A DNA stretch of 64,000 bases. It comes from an uncultured Lachnospiraceae bacterium. GTDB taxonomy: Bacteria; Bacillota; Clostridia; Lachnospirales; Lachnospiraceae. Below, piece by piece: positions 44,173-52,020 of the stretch. A model generated the notes under the pieces. It was not told where the DNA came from, did no database searches, and saw only the letters and a list, made by a program, of their open reading frames with translations. The position numbers were made by a program, and so were the translations under genes. The stretch is from positions 1 to 64,000 of the forward strand of contig CAJTSD010000008.1 of the NCBI GenBank assembly GCA_910578795.1, written 5' to 3'. Numbering within the stretch: position 1 is the first letter of the stretch; each line of letters opens with the position of its first letter.

Positions 44173-45123
44173 TCACACAACCTTGCGCGCAAGCAGCTGA
44201 CCGACCTGCAGCATTCCCGCCCCCTGCTTACTCCAGCTCTCTCCAAGATCCTGTGCGGAATTCAATAACATTCTTCTTAAATCCTGATTGCTAAAAGACG
44301 GATATTTTTGCAGGCACAGGGCACATGCTCCGCTCACAATCGGCGCGGACATGGAGGTGCCGCTTTTGGCTATGTAAGGTGAGAGTGTAAATTTGTTGTT
44401 ACAGGAAACAATATCCGTCCCCGGTGCCACGATATCCGGTTTTTTTAACGGGTTGGAAATCATGTTGTTCAAATCCCGCCCCGGACCGCGGCTGGAATAT
44501 TCGTTACAAAGCCTGTTACCCTTCCCCTTATAATCACCGTCATGACAGCCGACGCAAATGCAGTTTGCACACTCTCCAATTGGCGAAAGCGTCATAAGAT
44601 TCGGACCTTTATTTCCTGCTGCCGCCACAATCACAACATCAGCCAGCCATATTGCTTCCATATACTTTTTAAATTGTGCCCACTCATTTTTGTCAATGCT
44701 CTCATCATTTTCCATCTCAATCGAAATATTTAATACTCTGACCGGATATCTTTTTTTCAATTCAATTACCCATTCCAGCCCACGAATCAGATTTTTCAGG
44801 TTGCCGCCGCCCTTTCTGTCAAGCACCTTCGCGCACAAAAGCTGACATTCCGGCGCAATTCCCCTGTAGCGCCCTCTTGACGCTGCCCCGTTTCCCGCGA
44901 GGATTCCGCAAACATGTGTTCCATGCCCATTATCATCGTACATTCCCCGCTGTTGTATTCTCGCCCGCCGTTCACCTGTAAAATCATGAAACTCTACAAT
45001 TCGTCCCCGAAGGTCAGGATGGGGAGCGACACCGCTGTCAAGCACAGCGACATACACTCCCCTCCCTGTAAATTTTGAAGCATCATATGAATCGCAGCCG
45101 AGCATTCTCCGTATTCTGTCCAT
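44173..45123 (-). CDS. Subtilisin-like serine protease (S8), intracellular type
   Basis: A 316-residue subtilase with the catalytic triad Asp29 (AVLDSGVA), His67 (DNGHGTHVCG) and Ser257 (KSGTSMSAPIVSG), and the oxyanion Asn171 (AAAGNKGPN). No signal peptide or anchor precedes the catalytic domain and there is only a short N-terminal lead, so the enzyme probably stays in the cytoplasm like the Bacillus intracellular protease IspA. GGGG lies eight bases upstream of the ATG. A 32-bp perfect palindrome lies 24 bases before its start, and its terminator overlaps the next promoter. Confidence 0.92.
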   Translation of the reverse strand: MDRIRRMLGCDSYDASKFTGRGVYVAVLDSGVAPHPDLRGRIVEFHDFTGERRARIQQRGMYDDNGHGTHVCGILAGNGAASRGRYRGIAPECQLLCAKVLDRKGGGNLKNLIRGLEWVIELKKRYPVRVLNISIEMENDESIDKNEWAQFKKYMEAIWLADVVIVAAAGNKGPNLMTLSPIGECANCICVGCHDGDYKGKGNRLCNEYSSRGPGRDLNNMISNPLKKPDIVAPGTDIVSCNNKFTLSPYIAKSGTSMSAPIVSGACALCLQKYPSFSNQDLRRMLLNSAQDLGESWSKQGAGMLQVGQLLARKVV

Positions 45124-45146
45124 TGTTTATTCCCCACACTTTTTCC

Positions 45147-45178
45147 ATGACAAACATCGTCATGACGATGTTTGTCAT
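45147..45178. repeat. 32-bp perfect palindrome before the subtilase gene
   Basis: The sequence 45147-45178 is its own reverse complement over all 32 bases (half: ATGACAAACATCGTCA, centre at 45162/45163). It lies between the ABC permease stop and the subtilase start. No T-tract follows on minus, so it is not a normal terminator for the ABC operon. An operator or a stable RNA hairpin is more likely. Confidence 0.75.
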
Positions 45179-45239
45179 CATCATTGATGTATTACTATAT
45201 GCGGAATAAAACAGAAAGGTTCAGTTCGCCGTTATACTG

Positions 45240-46610
45240 CTATTCATTTCGAATCGCTGCAAGCGGGCTTAGCCGCATGGCACGAAGCGATGGTATAAAA
45301 CCTGCCACCATACCAATGACAATCGCAAACAAAATCGCAAGCGGGCTTAGCCACAACGGTATCCGGCATATCGCACCCGCAACACCCATATTCGCCCCCA
45401 CCTCGCTGGAAGCGACAAGGGAATTAATTCCAATGCTTAAAAGAAAACTAAATCCAACACCGACAACACCGCCGATAAAACCGATAAATCCTGCCTCCAT
45501 CAAAAATAATGCCTGAATATTGTGAATATCACACCCGAGCACCTTCATAACGCCAATTTCTTTCGTCCGTTCATAAATCGACATCATCATGGTGTTCGTA
45601 ATACTGATTGCCGCCACAAGCATTGCTACCGCACCGATTGCGCCAAGCACTGCCTGTATCGTGTTCATACTGTCCATCTCCTGCTGAATCCACTCTGCCG
45701 AGCTATATGCATTGTAGCCCGAATCCTGCAGCATCTGTGTAAGCGGCTGCACATTTTCCATATCGTCAACCTGTATGATAACCTCCGAGTAAAACAACTC
45801 ATTGTACGGCTTTCCATTTTTGCGCGTCGGCTGTCCCGGAATCGCCTTTTTCTTAAAGATATGTTTTAACTGCGCCTTCAACGCATCAATGTCACAAATC
45901 ACATCCTGGCTGTAATTCGTCCAGTCGCCAAGCTCGCCTTTCGTTATCCCCGCTGCCTCTACAATATATTTCTTCGGTGCCTTCACGGGCGTACCATCCT
46001 CAGGCGTACCGCCGCCACGCGAGCTCCAGTAAGCATCCGTGTCAAAAATATAAAAGATTGCATCGTTCATCAGGTCGATATTAGGTGCCTCATTCTTTTC
46101 CCAATAAGGGCTGCTTCCTGTCTTTTCATCATAAAAATTAATCACCACATTATGTCCGTAAAGAAATTTCAACTCCGTCTGCGAATCAGGAAATCCACCC
46201 TGCGCAATCTCCAAATTCAGCCCCTGCATCTCCTCCTGCGTCATTCCGGTCAGGTTCATCCAACTCTGATACCTTCCAATCTTGGCAATCACATCAAACG
46301 TCAGGTGCGGATAAACCTGGTCCACATGCTCCGTCGCAAGCATCTCGTTCACAAACGAATCATCAAGCCTCTTTTCTTCACTTTGTCCGTCGCTGCTGCC
46401 ATAGTAACTACCCGAGTTGACACGGATCTGCGTCATCGAACTGTAGTTCTGATAATTTTCCAGCATGGATTCCTTCAGACCGTTTCCAAGCGCCACCATA
46501 ACGACAATGGAGGTAATACCAATGACCACGCCAAGTACCGTGAGCACCGTCCGCAGCTTGCGTTTCCACAGATTGGACATGCTCATCAGCAATAAATCAA
46601 AAATCCTCAT
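45240..46610 (-). CDS. MacB-like ABC transporter permease (FtsX family)
   Basis: A 456-residue permease: first helix about 15-40, a large extracytoplasmic domain (about 45-305), then three helices (about 320-350, 372-405 and 420-450). The N-terminus LRTVLTVLGVVIGITSIVVMVALGNGL and the FtsX domain TNTMMMSIYERTKEIGVMKVLG are typical of the MacB/LolE type. With the ATPase at 48582 it forms a mechanotransmission-type ABC system. It starts on the last base of the stop codon of the gene before it (TAATG), so the two are coupled. The substrate is unknown; export of peptides or lipoproteins, or drug resistance, are options. Confidence 0.9.
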   Translation of the reverse strand: MRIFDLLLMSMSNLWKRKLRTVLTVLGVVIGITSIVVMVALGNGLKESMLENYQNYSSMTQIRVNSGSYYGSSDGQSEEKRLDDSFVNEMLATEHVDQVYPHLTFDVIAKIGRYQSWMNLTGMTQEEMQGLNLEIAQGGFPDSQTELKFLYGHNVVINFYDEKTGSSPYWEKNEAPNIDLMNDAIFYIFDTDAYWSSRGGGTPEDGTPVKAPKKYIVEAAGITKGELGDWTNYSQDVICDIDALKAQLKHIFKKKAIPGQPTRKNGKPYNELFYSEVIIQVDDMENVQPLTQMLQDSGYNAYSSAEWIQQEMDSMNTIQAVLGAIGAVAMLVAAISITNTMMMSIYERTKEIGVMKVLGCDIHNIQALFLMEAGFIGFIGGVVGVGFSFLLSIGINSLVASSEVGANMGVAGAICRIPLWLSPLAILFAIVIGMVAGFIPSLRAMRLSPLAAIRNE

Positions 46611-48577
46611 TATTCCTCATCCCCGTCCAGTAAATCCATGTCTTCCTTATGCTGCTTTGCTTTTTTCTTCTTCTTAATCACCGCGACAATCACAACAATC
46701 ACGGCAATTACAACAACCACAATGATTACGATTGCGACAACGGGAAGCCCTTTCTTTGGCTCCTCCTCACCGCCTACAAAGTCCTCGCCGCCCATCTCCA
46801 TACCGGGATCGTCAAACATCATTTCATATACACTTAAATTTAGCTCCTTCTCAACCTGCGTTTCATTTCCAGCCTCATCCTCATAGGAAATGACCGCCTT
46901 TACAATCCCCTCTCCTGTATCCGGAGCGACACCCGTCACCATCGAATCCACGCTGCCCGTCTGTCCCGGGGAAATGTTTCCAAGATACGTCAGCGCCTCG
47001 TCAACCGAGTCGGACTTATAGCTGACCTTGACATTATAAAGCGTCGTCTTTCCTGTATTGTAAACGCTGAACATAACGTTGGACTGCTCACCCACCGCAA
47101 TGGATTCTGGCATAATCTCCGCGCTGCTCGTATCAAGCTTGGACTCCTGCTTAATTGGAACCGACACATGCGCGGTATCCGAAATATTAATCTGCTCGTC
47201 CGTATCGTACTTCATATTGACGGTGAGCACATAGGGCTTCTGCGCCAAATCCGATTTTGCCTCCATCTCTATACTCATATCGTACGTCGCACCCGGCGCG
47301 ATACTGTCCGTGTACACGGAGCTTGATCCCGACGTCGGCAGAAATGCCGCGTACGTCGCCGTTGTATCATTTCCCTCCACGGTCGCCTCAAGATTAAACA
47401 ATACATTCTTAACTGTCGTTTCCGCAGACGTATTCTTTACGCTCACCGTCAGCATAAAGGTCGAACCTGCATAAATCGTGTCGGGGTTGGTCGTAAAACC
47501 GGTGACAATAATACGCGGGTTGGAGTTCTGTTTGTCCTCGTCCTTAATCAGCGTATCACTCGGATTGGAACCTTTAATGTTAATATATGTAACAATATCC
47601 GTTTCGACAAGCGCGCCGCTCTGGTAATACGTCGCATGGAATGTCAGCGGATAGCATCCGGTCAGAACATCTTTTCGCACCTTAAAATTCCAACCAATGT
47701 CCATACGTTTGTTGTACGCATCAGCCGTATTGCTTGATGCCTGTATGAGTTGTACCATCTGCGCGTCATACGGCTGATTGATCTCAAACGGCCACTTTGC
47801 CCTGTCATTGGAAACCGTCGGCGTAATCACGACATCCGTAATATCCGTTTTACCAAGGTTAATTAACGACAATACGACAAACGTCTGCTCTCCAAACTTT
47901 GCATCGCTAATCGGCACTTCGTTTGAAAGCATTAAAAACTTTTCCGTACCGCTCGTGTTCTCTTTTGCAATCTCTAACAAATAGCCTTCAATGCTGGTTT
48001 CATAAGTGTTCAGCTCGCTTTCGCTAAGCCCCTCATTCCTCATATATGCCATTGCACTGTTGTAAATCCGATCCATTTCTTTGATTTTTTCATCAGAAAG
48101 ATTATAGCGTATTTTCAAATCCGTATAATATCGGTTCAGCTTTCCCCTGATATGCTCTCTTTGCTCCTCAGACGCAGAATTGTTGGTATCGTTTGAAGAA
48201 TCGTCATCGGAAGGCGAGCTCGACGTCGTTTCCCTTGCAACCTCCAAAAGATAACCCTCCGCATCCTTTTCATAATCAGAAAGTTCTGACACGCTAAGCT
48301 TTGCATCCTTTATGTAAGACACAGCGTTATCATAAATCGCGTCCATTTTTTTCAGCTTGCTTTTTGAAAGCTTATAACGCACCTTCAAATCCGAATAAAA
48401 TTGGTTTAACTTTTCGATTGCATGATCCTTCTCCTCTGCGGTCGCAGGATCCGTGTTCTCCGTTTCCAAACTTCTGTTCGATTCGCTGTTTTCCTCAGCC
48501 GCACAGACCGCGGGCGTGTTTGTGCATAGCAATACTGCCGCAGACATCACAAGTAACCATTGCTTTAATCGTTTCAT
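46610..48577 (-). CDS. Membrane-anchored surface protein of the ABC operon
   Basis: A 655-residue protein with a signal peptide (about 1-26), two tandem helical repeats (about 48-117 and 137-206, each with YxxLKxRYxLS and a late EGYLLEIA), several CARDB-like Ig domains (about 220-590) and a C-terminal membrane helix (about 605-632) with a KKKKKAK stop-transfer. It lies between the ATPase and permease genes. It may be the extracellular partner of the MacB-like system, in place of a MacA-type adaptor that Gram-positives lack. The helical repeats have no match I recognise. Confidence 0.7.
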   Translation of the reverse strand: MKRLKQWLLVMSAAVLLCTNTPAVCAAEENSESNRSLETENTDPATAEEKDHAIEKLNQFYSDLKVRYKLSKSKLKKMDAIYDNAVSYIKDAKLSVSELSDYEKDAEGYLLEVARETTSSSPSDDDSSNDTNNSASEEQREHIRGKLNRYYTDLKIRYNLSDEKIKEMDRIYNSAMAYMRNEGLSESELNTYETSIEGYLLEIAKENTSGTEKFLMLSNEVPISDAKFGEQTFVVLSLINLGKTDITDVVITPTVSNDRAKWPFEINQPYDAQMVQLIQASSNTADAYNKRMDIGWNFKVRKDVLTGCYPLTFHATYYQSGALVETDIVTYINIKGSNPSDTLIKDEDKQNSNPRIIVTGFTTNPDTIYAGSTFMLTVSVKNTSAETTVKNVLFNLEATVEGNDTTATYAAFLPTSGSSSVYTDSIAPGATYDMSIEMEAKSDLAQKPYVLTVNMKYDTDEQINISDTAHVSVPIKQESKLDTSSAEIMPESIAVGEQSNVMFSVYNTGKTTLYNVKVSYKSDSVDEALTYLGNISPGQTGSVDSMVTGVAPDTGEGIVKAVISYEDEAGNETQVEKELNLSVYEMMFDDPGMEMGGEDFVGGEEEPKKGLPVVAIVIIVVVVIAVIVVIVAVIKKKKKAKQHKEDMDLLDGDEE

Positions 48578-48581
48578 TTAA

Positions 48582-49343
48582 TCATACCCCTTTCTTAACG
48601 TCCTCTTTTTTTCCTATTGTATTATCAATCATTTCCACAATTTTACCATCCACAATGCGGATAATCCGATCCGCAAAGCCTGCCAGCGTATTGTCATGCG
48701 TTACCATAATCAAAGTCTGATTCTGCTCCCGCACCACATTCTGCATCAAATTCATAATTTCCCTTGAGGTATTGGAATCCAGGTTTCCGGTCGGTTCATC
48801 CGCAAAAATAATTTCCGGCTTTACTACCAACGCCCTTGCCACGCCGACACGCTGCTGCTGACCGCCGGACATTTGGTTCGGTCTGTGGTCCCAGTATTTA
48901 TCCAGTCCAACCATATGTACCATTTTTTTGGCACGCTTGGTACGTTCCTTCTTCGACACTCCCTGAAACGTAAGCGGAAGCGCCACATTTTCAACGGCAT
49001 TCATTGTTCCCATCAAATTAAAAGATTGGAATATAAATCCAATATGTTCCCTCCGAAACTTTACAAGCTGGTTCTCATTTTTTGTTTCCATATGCTCACC
49101 CGTTATAACAATCTCTCCCTTTGTAGGCTTTTCCAGTCCGGCGAGCATATTTAAAAGCGTCGATTTTCCGGAACCCGAAGTTCCCACAATCGCACAAAAC
49201 TCTCCCCGTTTAATGCTAAAGCTCACGCCATTTAACGCTCTTACCCGATTCTCTCCAATACGGTAGACCTTGTACAAATCTTTCACCTTAATGACTGTTT
49301 CCGGATCTTTGTTGGAATTGGTCTTCATCGTTTTCTCTGACAT
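48582..49343 (-). CDS. ABC transporter ATP-binding protein (MacB/LolD type)
   Basis: A 253-residue ATPase: Walker A GTSGSGKSTLLN (about 53-64), Q-loop FIFQSFNLMGTMNAVENV, signature MSGGQQQRVGVARAL, Walker B IIFADEPTGNLD and the H-loop MVTHD. It pairs with the permease at 45240. The N-terminal extension of about 15 residues is charged. GGGGAG precedes the ATG by four bases. The upstream leader holds two inverted repeats that may control the operon. Confidence 0.93.
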   Translation of the reverse strand: MSEKTMKTNSNKDPETVIKVKDLYKVYRIGENRVRALNGVSFSIKRGEFCAIVGTSGSGKSTLLNMLAGLEKPTKGEIVITGEHMETKNENQLVKFRREHIGFIFQSFNLMGTMNAVENVALPLTFQGVSKKERTKRAKKMVHMVGLDKYWDHRPNQMSGGQQQRVGVARALVVKPEIIFADEPTGNLDSNTSREIMNLMQNVVREQNQTLIMVTHDNTLAGFADRIIRIVDGKIVEMIDNTIGKKEDVKKGV

Positions 49344-49369
49344 TTTTCTCCCCTGCTTATATGTTAAAA

Positions 49370-49393
49370 AAATATGACAGATATGTCATATTT
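49370..49393. promoter_or_regulatory. 24-bp inverted repeat in the leader of the ABC operon
   Basis: AAATATGACA (49370-49379) and TGTCATATTT (49384-49393) are perfect arms with a four-base spacer. On the minus strand the hairpin is followed by a run of T bases. It may be a repressor operator of the TetR/MarR kind or a terminator in the leader (attenuator). Confidence 0.5.
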
Positions 49394-49398
49394 ATTAC

Positions 49399-49425
49399 AA
49401 CTGTATTATTTAAAATGATACAGTT
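49399..49425. promoter_or_regulatory. Second inverted repeat in the ABC operon leader
   Basis: AACTGTAT (49399-49406) and ATACAGTT (49418-49425) pair perfectly with an 11-base spacer. It lies just downstream of the predicted start site and before the first inverted repeat, so it may compete with or pair alongside it. Confidence 0.4.
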
Positions 49426-49439
49426 TTGCTGCCACTGAA

Positions 49440-49468
49440 ATAATACCACATCTTATACCAATCGGCAA
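49440..49468 (-). promoter_or_regulatory. Promoter of the ABC operon
   Basis: TTGCCG (49463-49468) and TATTAT (49440-49445) on the minus strand, 17-base spacing, extended -10 TG. The leader to the ATPase ATG is about 90 bases. Confidence 0.55.
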
Positions 49469-49551
49469 GATATAATGCATAAATTAGTAAAACTTTGCAA
49501 ATATGATGCATTTTTCCAAAGATTTATTGTTTTTCTGCCGTTTCATGTCAA

Positions 49552-49573
49552 AAGGGAAGCCGCAGCCTCCCTT
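49552..49573 (-). terminator. Terminator of the sortase/LRR operon
   Basis: Arms 49552-49560 and 49565-49573 form a nine-pair stem (one G:U on the minus strand) with a four-base loop, and T bases follow. It lies ten bases after the stop of the SH3-like gene. Confidence 0.7.
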
Positions 49574-49582
49574 CACAACACA

Positions 49583-50527
49583 CTAATAATTATAATCTAC
49601 ATATTCCGTATCTTTTCTTAACCGGCTATGAATACTGCTTCTGTAGTCCTTACTGTCGTAGCTTTGATATTTAATGCCCCTTTGCAGATCTGTCATGCGC
49701 GCCCTTTGCTTGTCAGTAAGACTGTTTGGAATTTCTTCATCAATAATTTTCATGTTCGCAATCTGCGTCACAGGCGCATACGCAAACTCACTGAATTCTG
49801 TATAATAGGTATTCATTTCCACATAATCATACGTATCCAAATCCGTTGTATTAATTGTAATTGCCTTATCATAACCTTCCTTAAACTGGAAAATCGCAAT
49901 CTGCCCTAAAAGCTCCTTGTCCTCATCGAATGCAATCTCCACAATCCTGTCTCCAAGCGCGCCAATTGTAGCAGTCTTGGTAAACTTCAGGTTAATATCC
50001 GACTTTATCTTATCCTCATACAACATCTTAAAGGAAACACCAATCTCATCATCAAGCTTTGCATAAAGCATTACCTTCTGTCCTACATAGCTGTTGTAAA
50101 TATCTTTTTTAATTGTCTTTTCATCATTCATTGTAAGGTAGACAAATTCATAACCAATTTCCGTTGCAATTCTTTGCGCATCCGCAATCTGCGTACTCGC
50201 TTTTTGGGGAAGACCGATTGCCCCCGCTGTCGTAACCGAATCCCACTTCACATAGCCGATAACGCCAATATTGATTCGATACCATCCGTTTGAATATTCA
50301 CCGATTACACGCACCGGAAGATTCGCATCCAATGTTGTGAGTACAATTGACGTATAGGTCGGTTCGGCATATACAATACAGTTTGCTTTTGTATAATATA
50401 CATCTTCTTTTGCCGAATAAGTCGGTCCTTTTGCAAGCGCATCAATATCAGCGCCCAAAGAGGCTGTCAGCACAGTCACTCCAAGCAGCAGCGCCGCCGC
50501 ATATTTTTTCAGCAGTCCTTTTTTCAT
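49583..50527 (-). CDS. Secreted protein with SH3-like domain
   Basis: A 314-residue protein with a signal peptide (about 1-30) and a bacterial SH3-type domain (about 44-100: CIVYAEPTYTSIVLTTLDANL, YSNGWYRIN, VIGYVKWDSV). SH3-like domains of this type bind peptidoglycan or carry other wall modules. The C-terminal region (about 110-314) is beta/alpha mixed with no motif I recognise. AGGAGG lies nine bases before the ATG at 50527. It is the last gene of the sortase operon. Confidence 0.75.
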   Translation of the reverse strand: MKKGLLKKYAAALLLGVTVLTASLGADIDALAKGPTYSAKEDVYYTKANCIVYAEPTYTSIVLTTLDANLPVRVIGEYSNGWYRINIGVIGYVKWDSVTTAGAIGLPQKASTQIADAQRIATEIGYEFVYLTMNDEKTIKKDIYNSYVGQKVMLYAKLDDEIGVSFKMLYEDKIKSDINLKFTKTATIGALGDRIVEIAFDEDKELLGQIAIFQFKEGYDKAITINTTDLDTYDYVEMNTYYTEFSEFAYAPVTQIANMKIIDEEIPNSLTDKQRARMTDLQRGIKYQSYDSKDYRSSIHSRLRKDTEYVDYNY

Positions 50528-50548
50528 CAACAGCCACCTCCTGTAAGC

Positions 50549-51964
50549 TTAATAATAATTATCCTCTGTCAGTTCAAACGGGAACGAAGATGTATCAAAA
50601 GAACATCTCTTATTAATCTTTATTTCCGTAAATGTACAACCAGCAAACGCCGACGAACCAATACTTAATGTATTCTTAGGAATTTCAACGCTTGCAAGTG
50701 CCGTACATCCCGAAAATGCGGTATCTCCAATACTGATTATGGATTTCGGCAACGTAAGCTCCGTAATCCCTGTACATGCCGCAAATGCCTCCTCCGATAT
50801 CGCCTCAAGACCTGATCGAATCGTAAGCTCCGTTATTCCCGTACAACTGTAAAAGGCACGTTTATCAAGCCTTTTCATAGAAGAAGGCAGCTTGACAGCC
50901 GTAATCGCAAAGCAACCTTCAAAAGCGCTCTCCCCGATAATCTCCAAATCAGAAGGCCATTTGTTAAGCGCAAGCTTAGAACAGTCAAAAAATGCTTCCT
51001 TATCAATATTGATTAAATCAGAAGGCAGCTTTGTAAGCTCCATCTTCCCACAGTTATAAAATGCCTGCTCCCCGATCGTCTGTATTGAGCTTGGCAACGT
51101 TACCCGAATCAAATCCGAACATTCATTAAACGCCTTTTTCCCGATTGCCGTCACGCCGTCCGGAATGAAAATCCTTGCCAGTTTTTCACAACTGTCAAAA
51201 ACGCCCTCTCCCATCTCTGTCAGGTCTTCGGAAAGAGCAATGTCCACCAAAAGCGCACAGCCCTTAAACGCATTCTTTCCGATTTTTTCCACCGTATCCG
51301 GCATGGTTACTTTCACAAGCGATTTCGAGTTTGAAAACGCCGAATCGCCAATCTGCGTTACCGGCTTTCCCTCTATCGTATCCGGAATGTCAAGCGACGC
51401 TGCCGAACCAGTATATTTTTTGATTACGACATGATCCCTGTAAAGGTCGTACTGGAAATCCGAGTCGTTTTTTGACGACGGCGTATCCGCAGTACTGCTC
51501 TCCTCCACGTAACTCTCCTCTTCCTGTGACTGCGAAGGCTGTTCCAAAAAGTAGTCATGGTTGTCGTTTCTGCCACTGTCCACATTGTCATATTTGCCTG
51601 CACCGCCATTGTTTGTTGTCGTTGAGGTCGTTGAGGACACACTCGTCTGTTCGTAAGGTTTCCTTGCCGCCTCTGCCGAAGCGGATTCCAACCTTGCCTG
51701 CTCCTCCTCAAAAACAAGCATTGCAGTGGCATAATTTCCCTGTGAATTTTCTATCAAAGACCGGATATCGGCGGGGTATTCCCCCTCCGGAACCGTTTCT
51801 TCCGTTCCGGTCTCCGTTTCCTGCGTTTGTGCTTCGGCAAGAACTGCCGTTGTCGTTTCCTCCTCGGCGGAATCAAATGCTCCGGATTGATTTAAATACA
51901 TTGCCAGCAGAATGCCGAACGCAATTGTACAGCCTCCTACCATTCCCCAAAATAATTTCTCCAT
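50549..51964 (-). CDS. Membrane-anchored BspA-type LRR protein
   Basis: A 471-residue protein with an N-terminal membrane helix (about 6-25), a Ser/Thr/Glu-rich spacer (about 28-180) and about eleven 23-residue leucine-rich repeats of the BspA/LRR_5 type (about 200-455; pattern IGxxAFxxCxxLxxVxLPxS). No C-terminal sorting signal is present, so the protein should be held by its N-terminal helix. BspA-type repeats bind host or plant polymers or other bacteria. GGAG lies eight bases before the ATG. It is the fourth gene of the sortase operon. Confidence 0.85.
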   Translation of the reverse strand: MEKLFWGMVGGCTIAFGILLAMYLNQSGAFDSAEEETTTAVLAEAQTQETETGTEETVPEGEYPADIRSLIENSQGNYATAMLVFEEEQARLESASAEAARKPYEQTSVSSTTSTTTNNGGAGKYDNVDSGRNDNHDYFLEQPSQSQEEESYVEESSTADTPSSKNDSDFQYDLYRDHVVIKKYTGSAASLDIPDTIEGKPVTQIGDSAFSNSKSLVKVTMPDTVEKIGKNAFKGCALLVDIALSEDLTEMGEGVFDSCEKLARIFIPDGVTAIGKKAFNECSDLIRVTLPSSIQTIGEQAFYNCGKMELTKLPSDLINIDKEAFFDCSKLALNKWPSDLEIIGESAFEGCFAITAVKLPSSMKRLDKRAFYSCTGITELTIRSGLEAISEEAFAACTGITELTLPKSIISIGDTAFSGCTALASVEIPKNTLSIGSSAFAGCTFTEIKINKRCSFDTSSFPFELTEDNYY

Positions 51965-52020
51965 TATGCCATCTCCAATAGTGATCCATTATGATTTCAT
52001 ACACTTGTTCTTTAGTAAAA

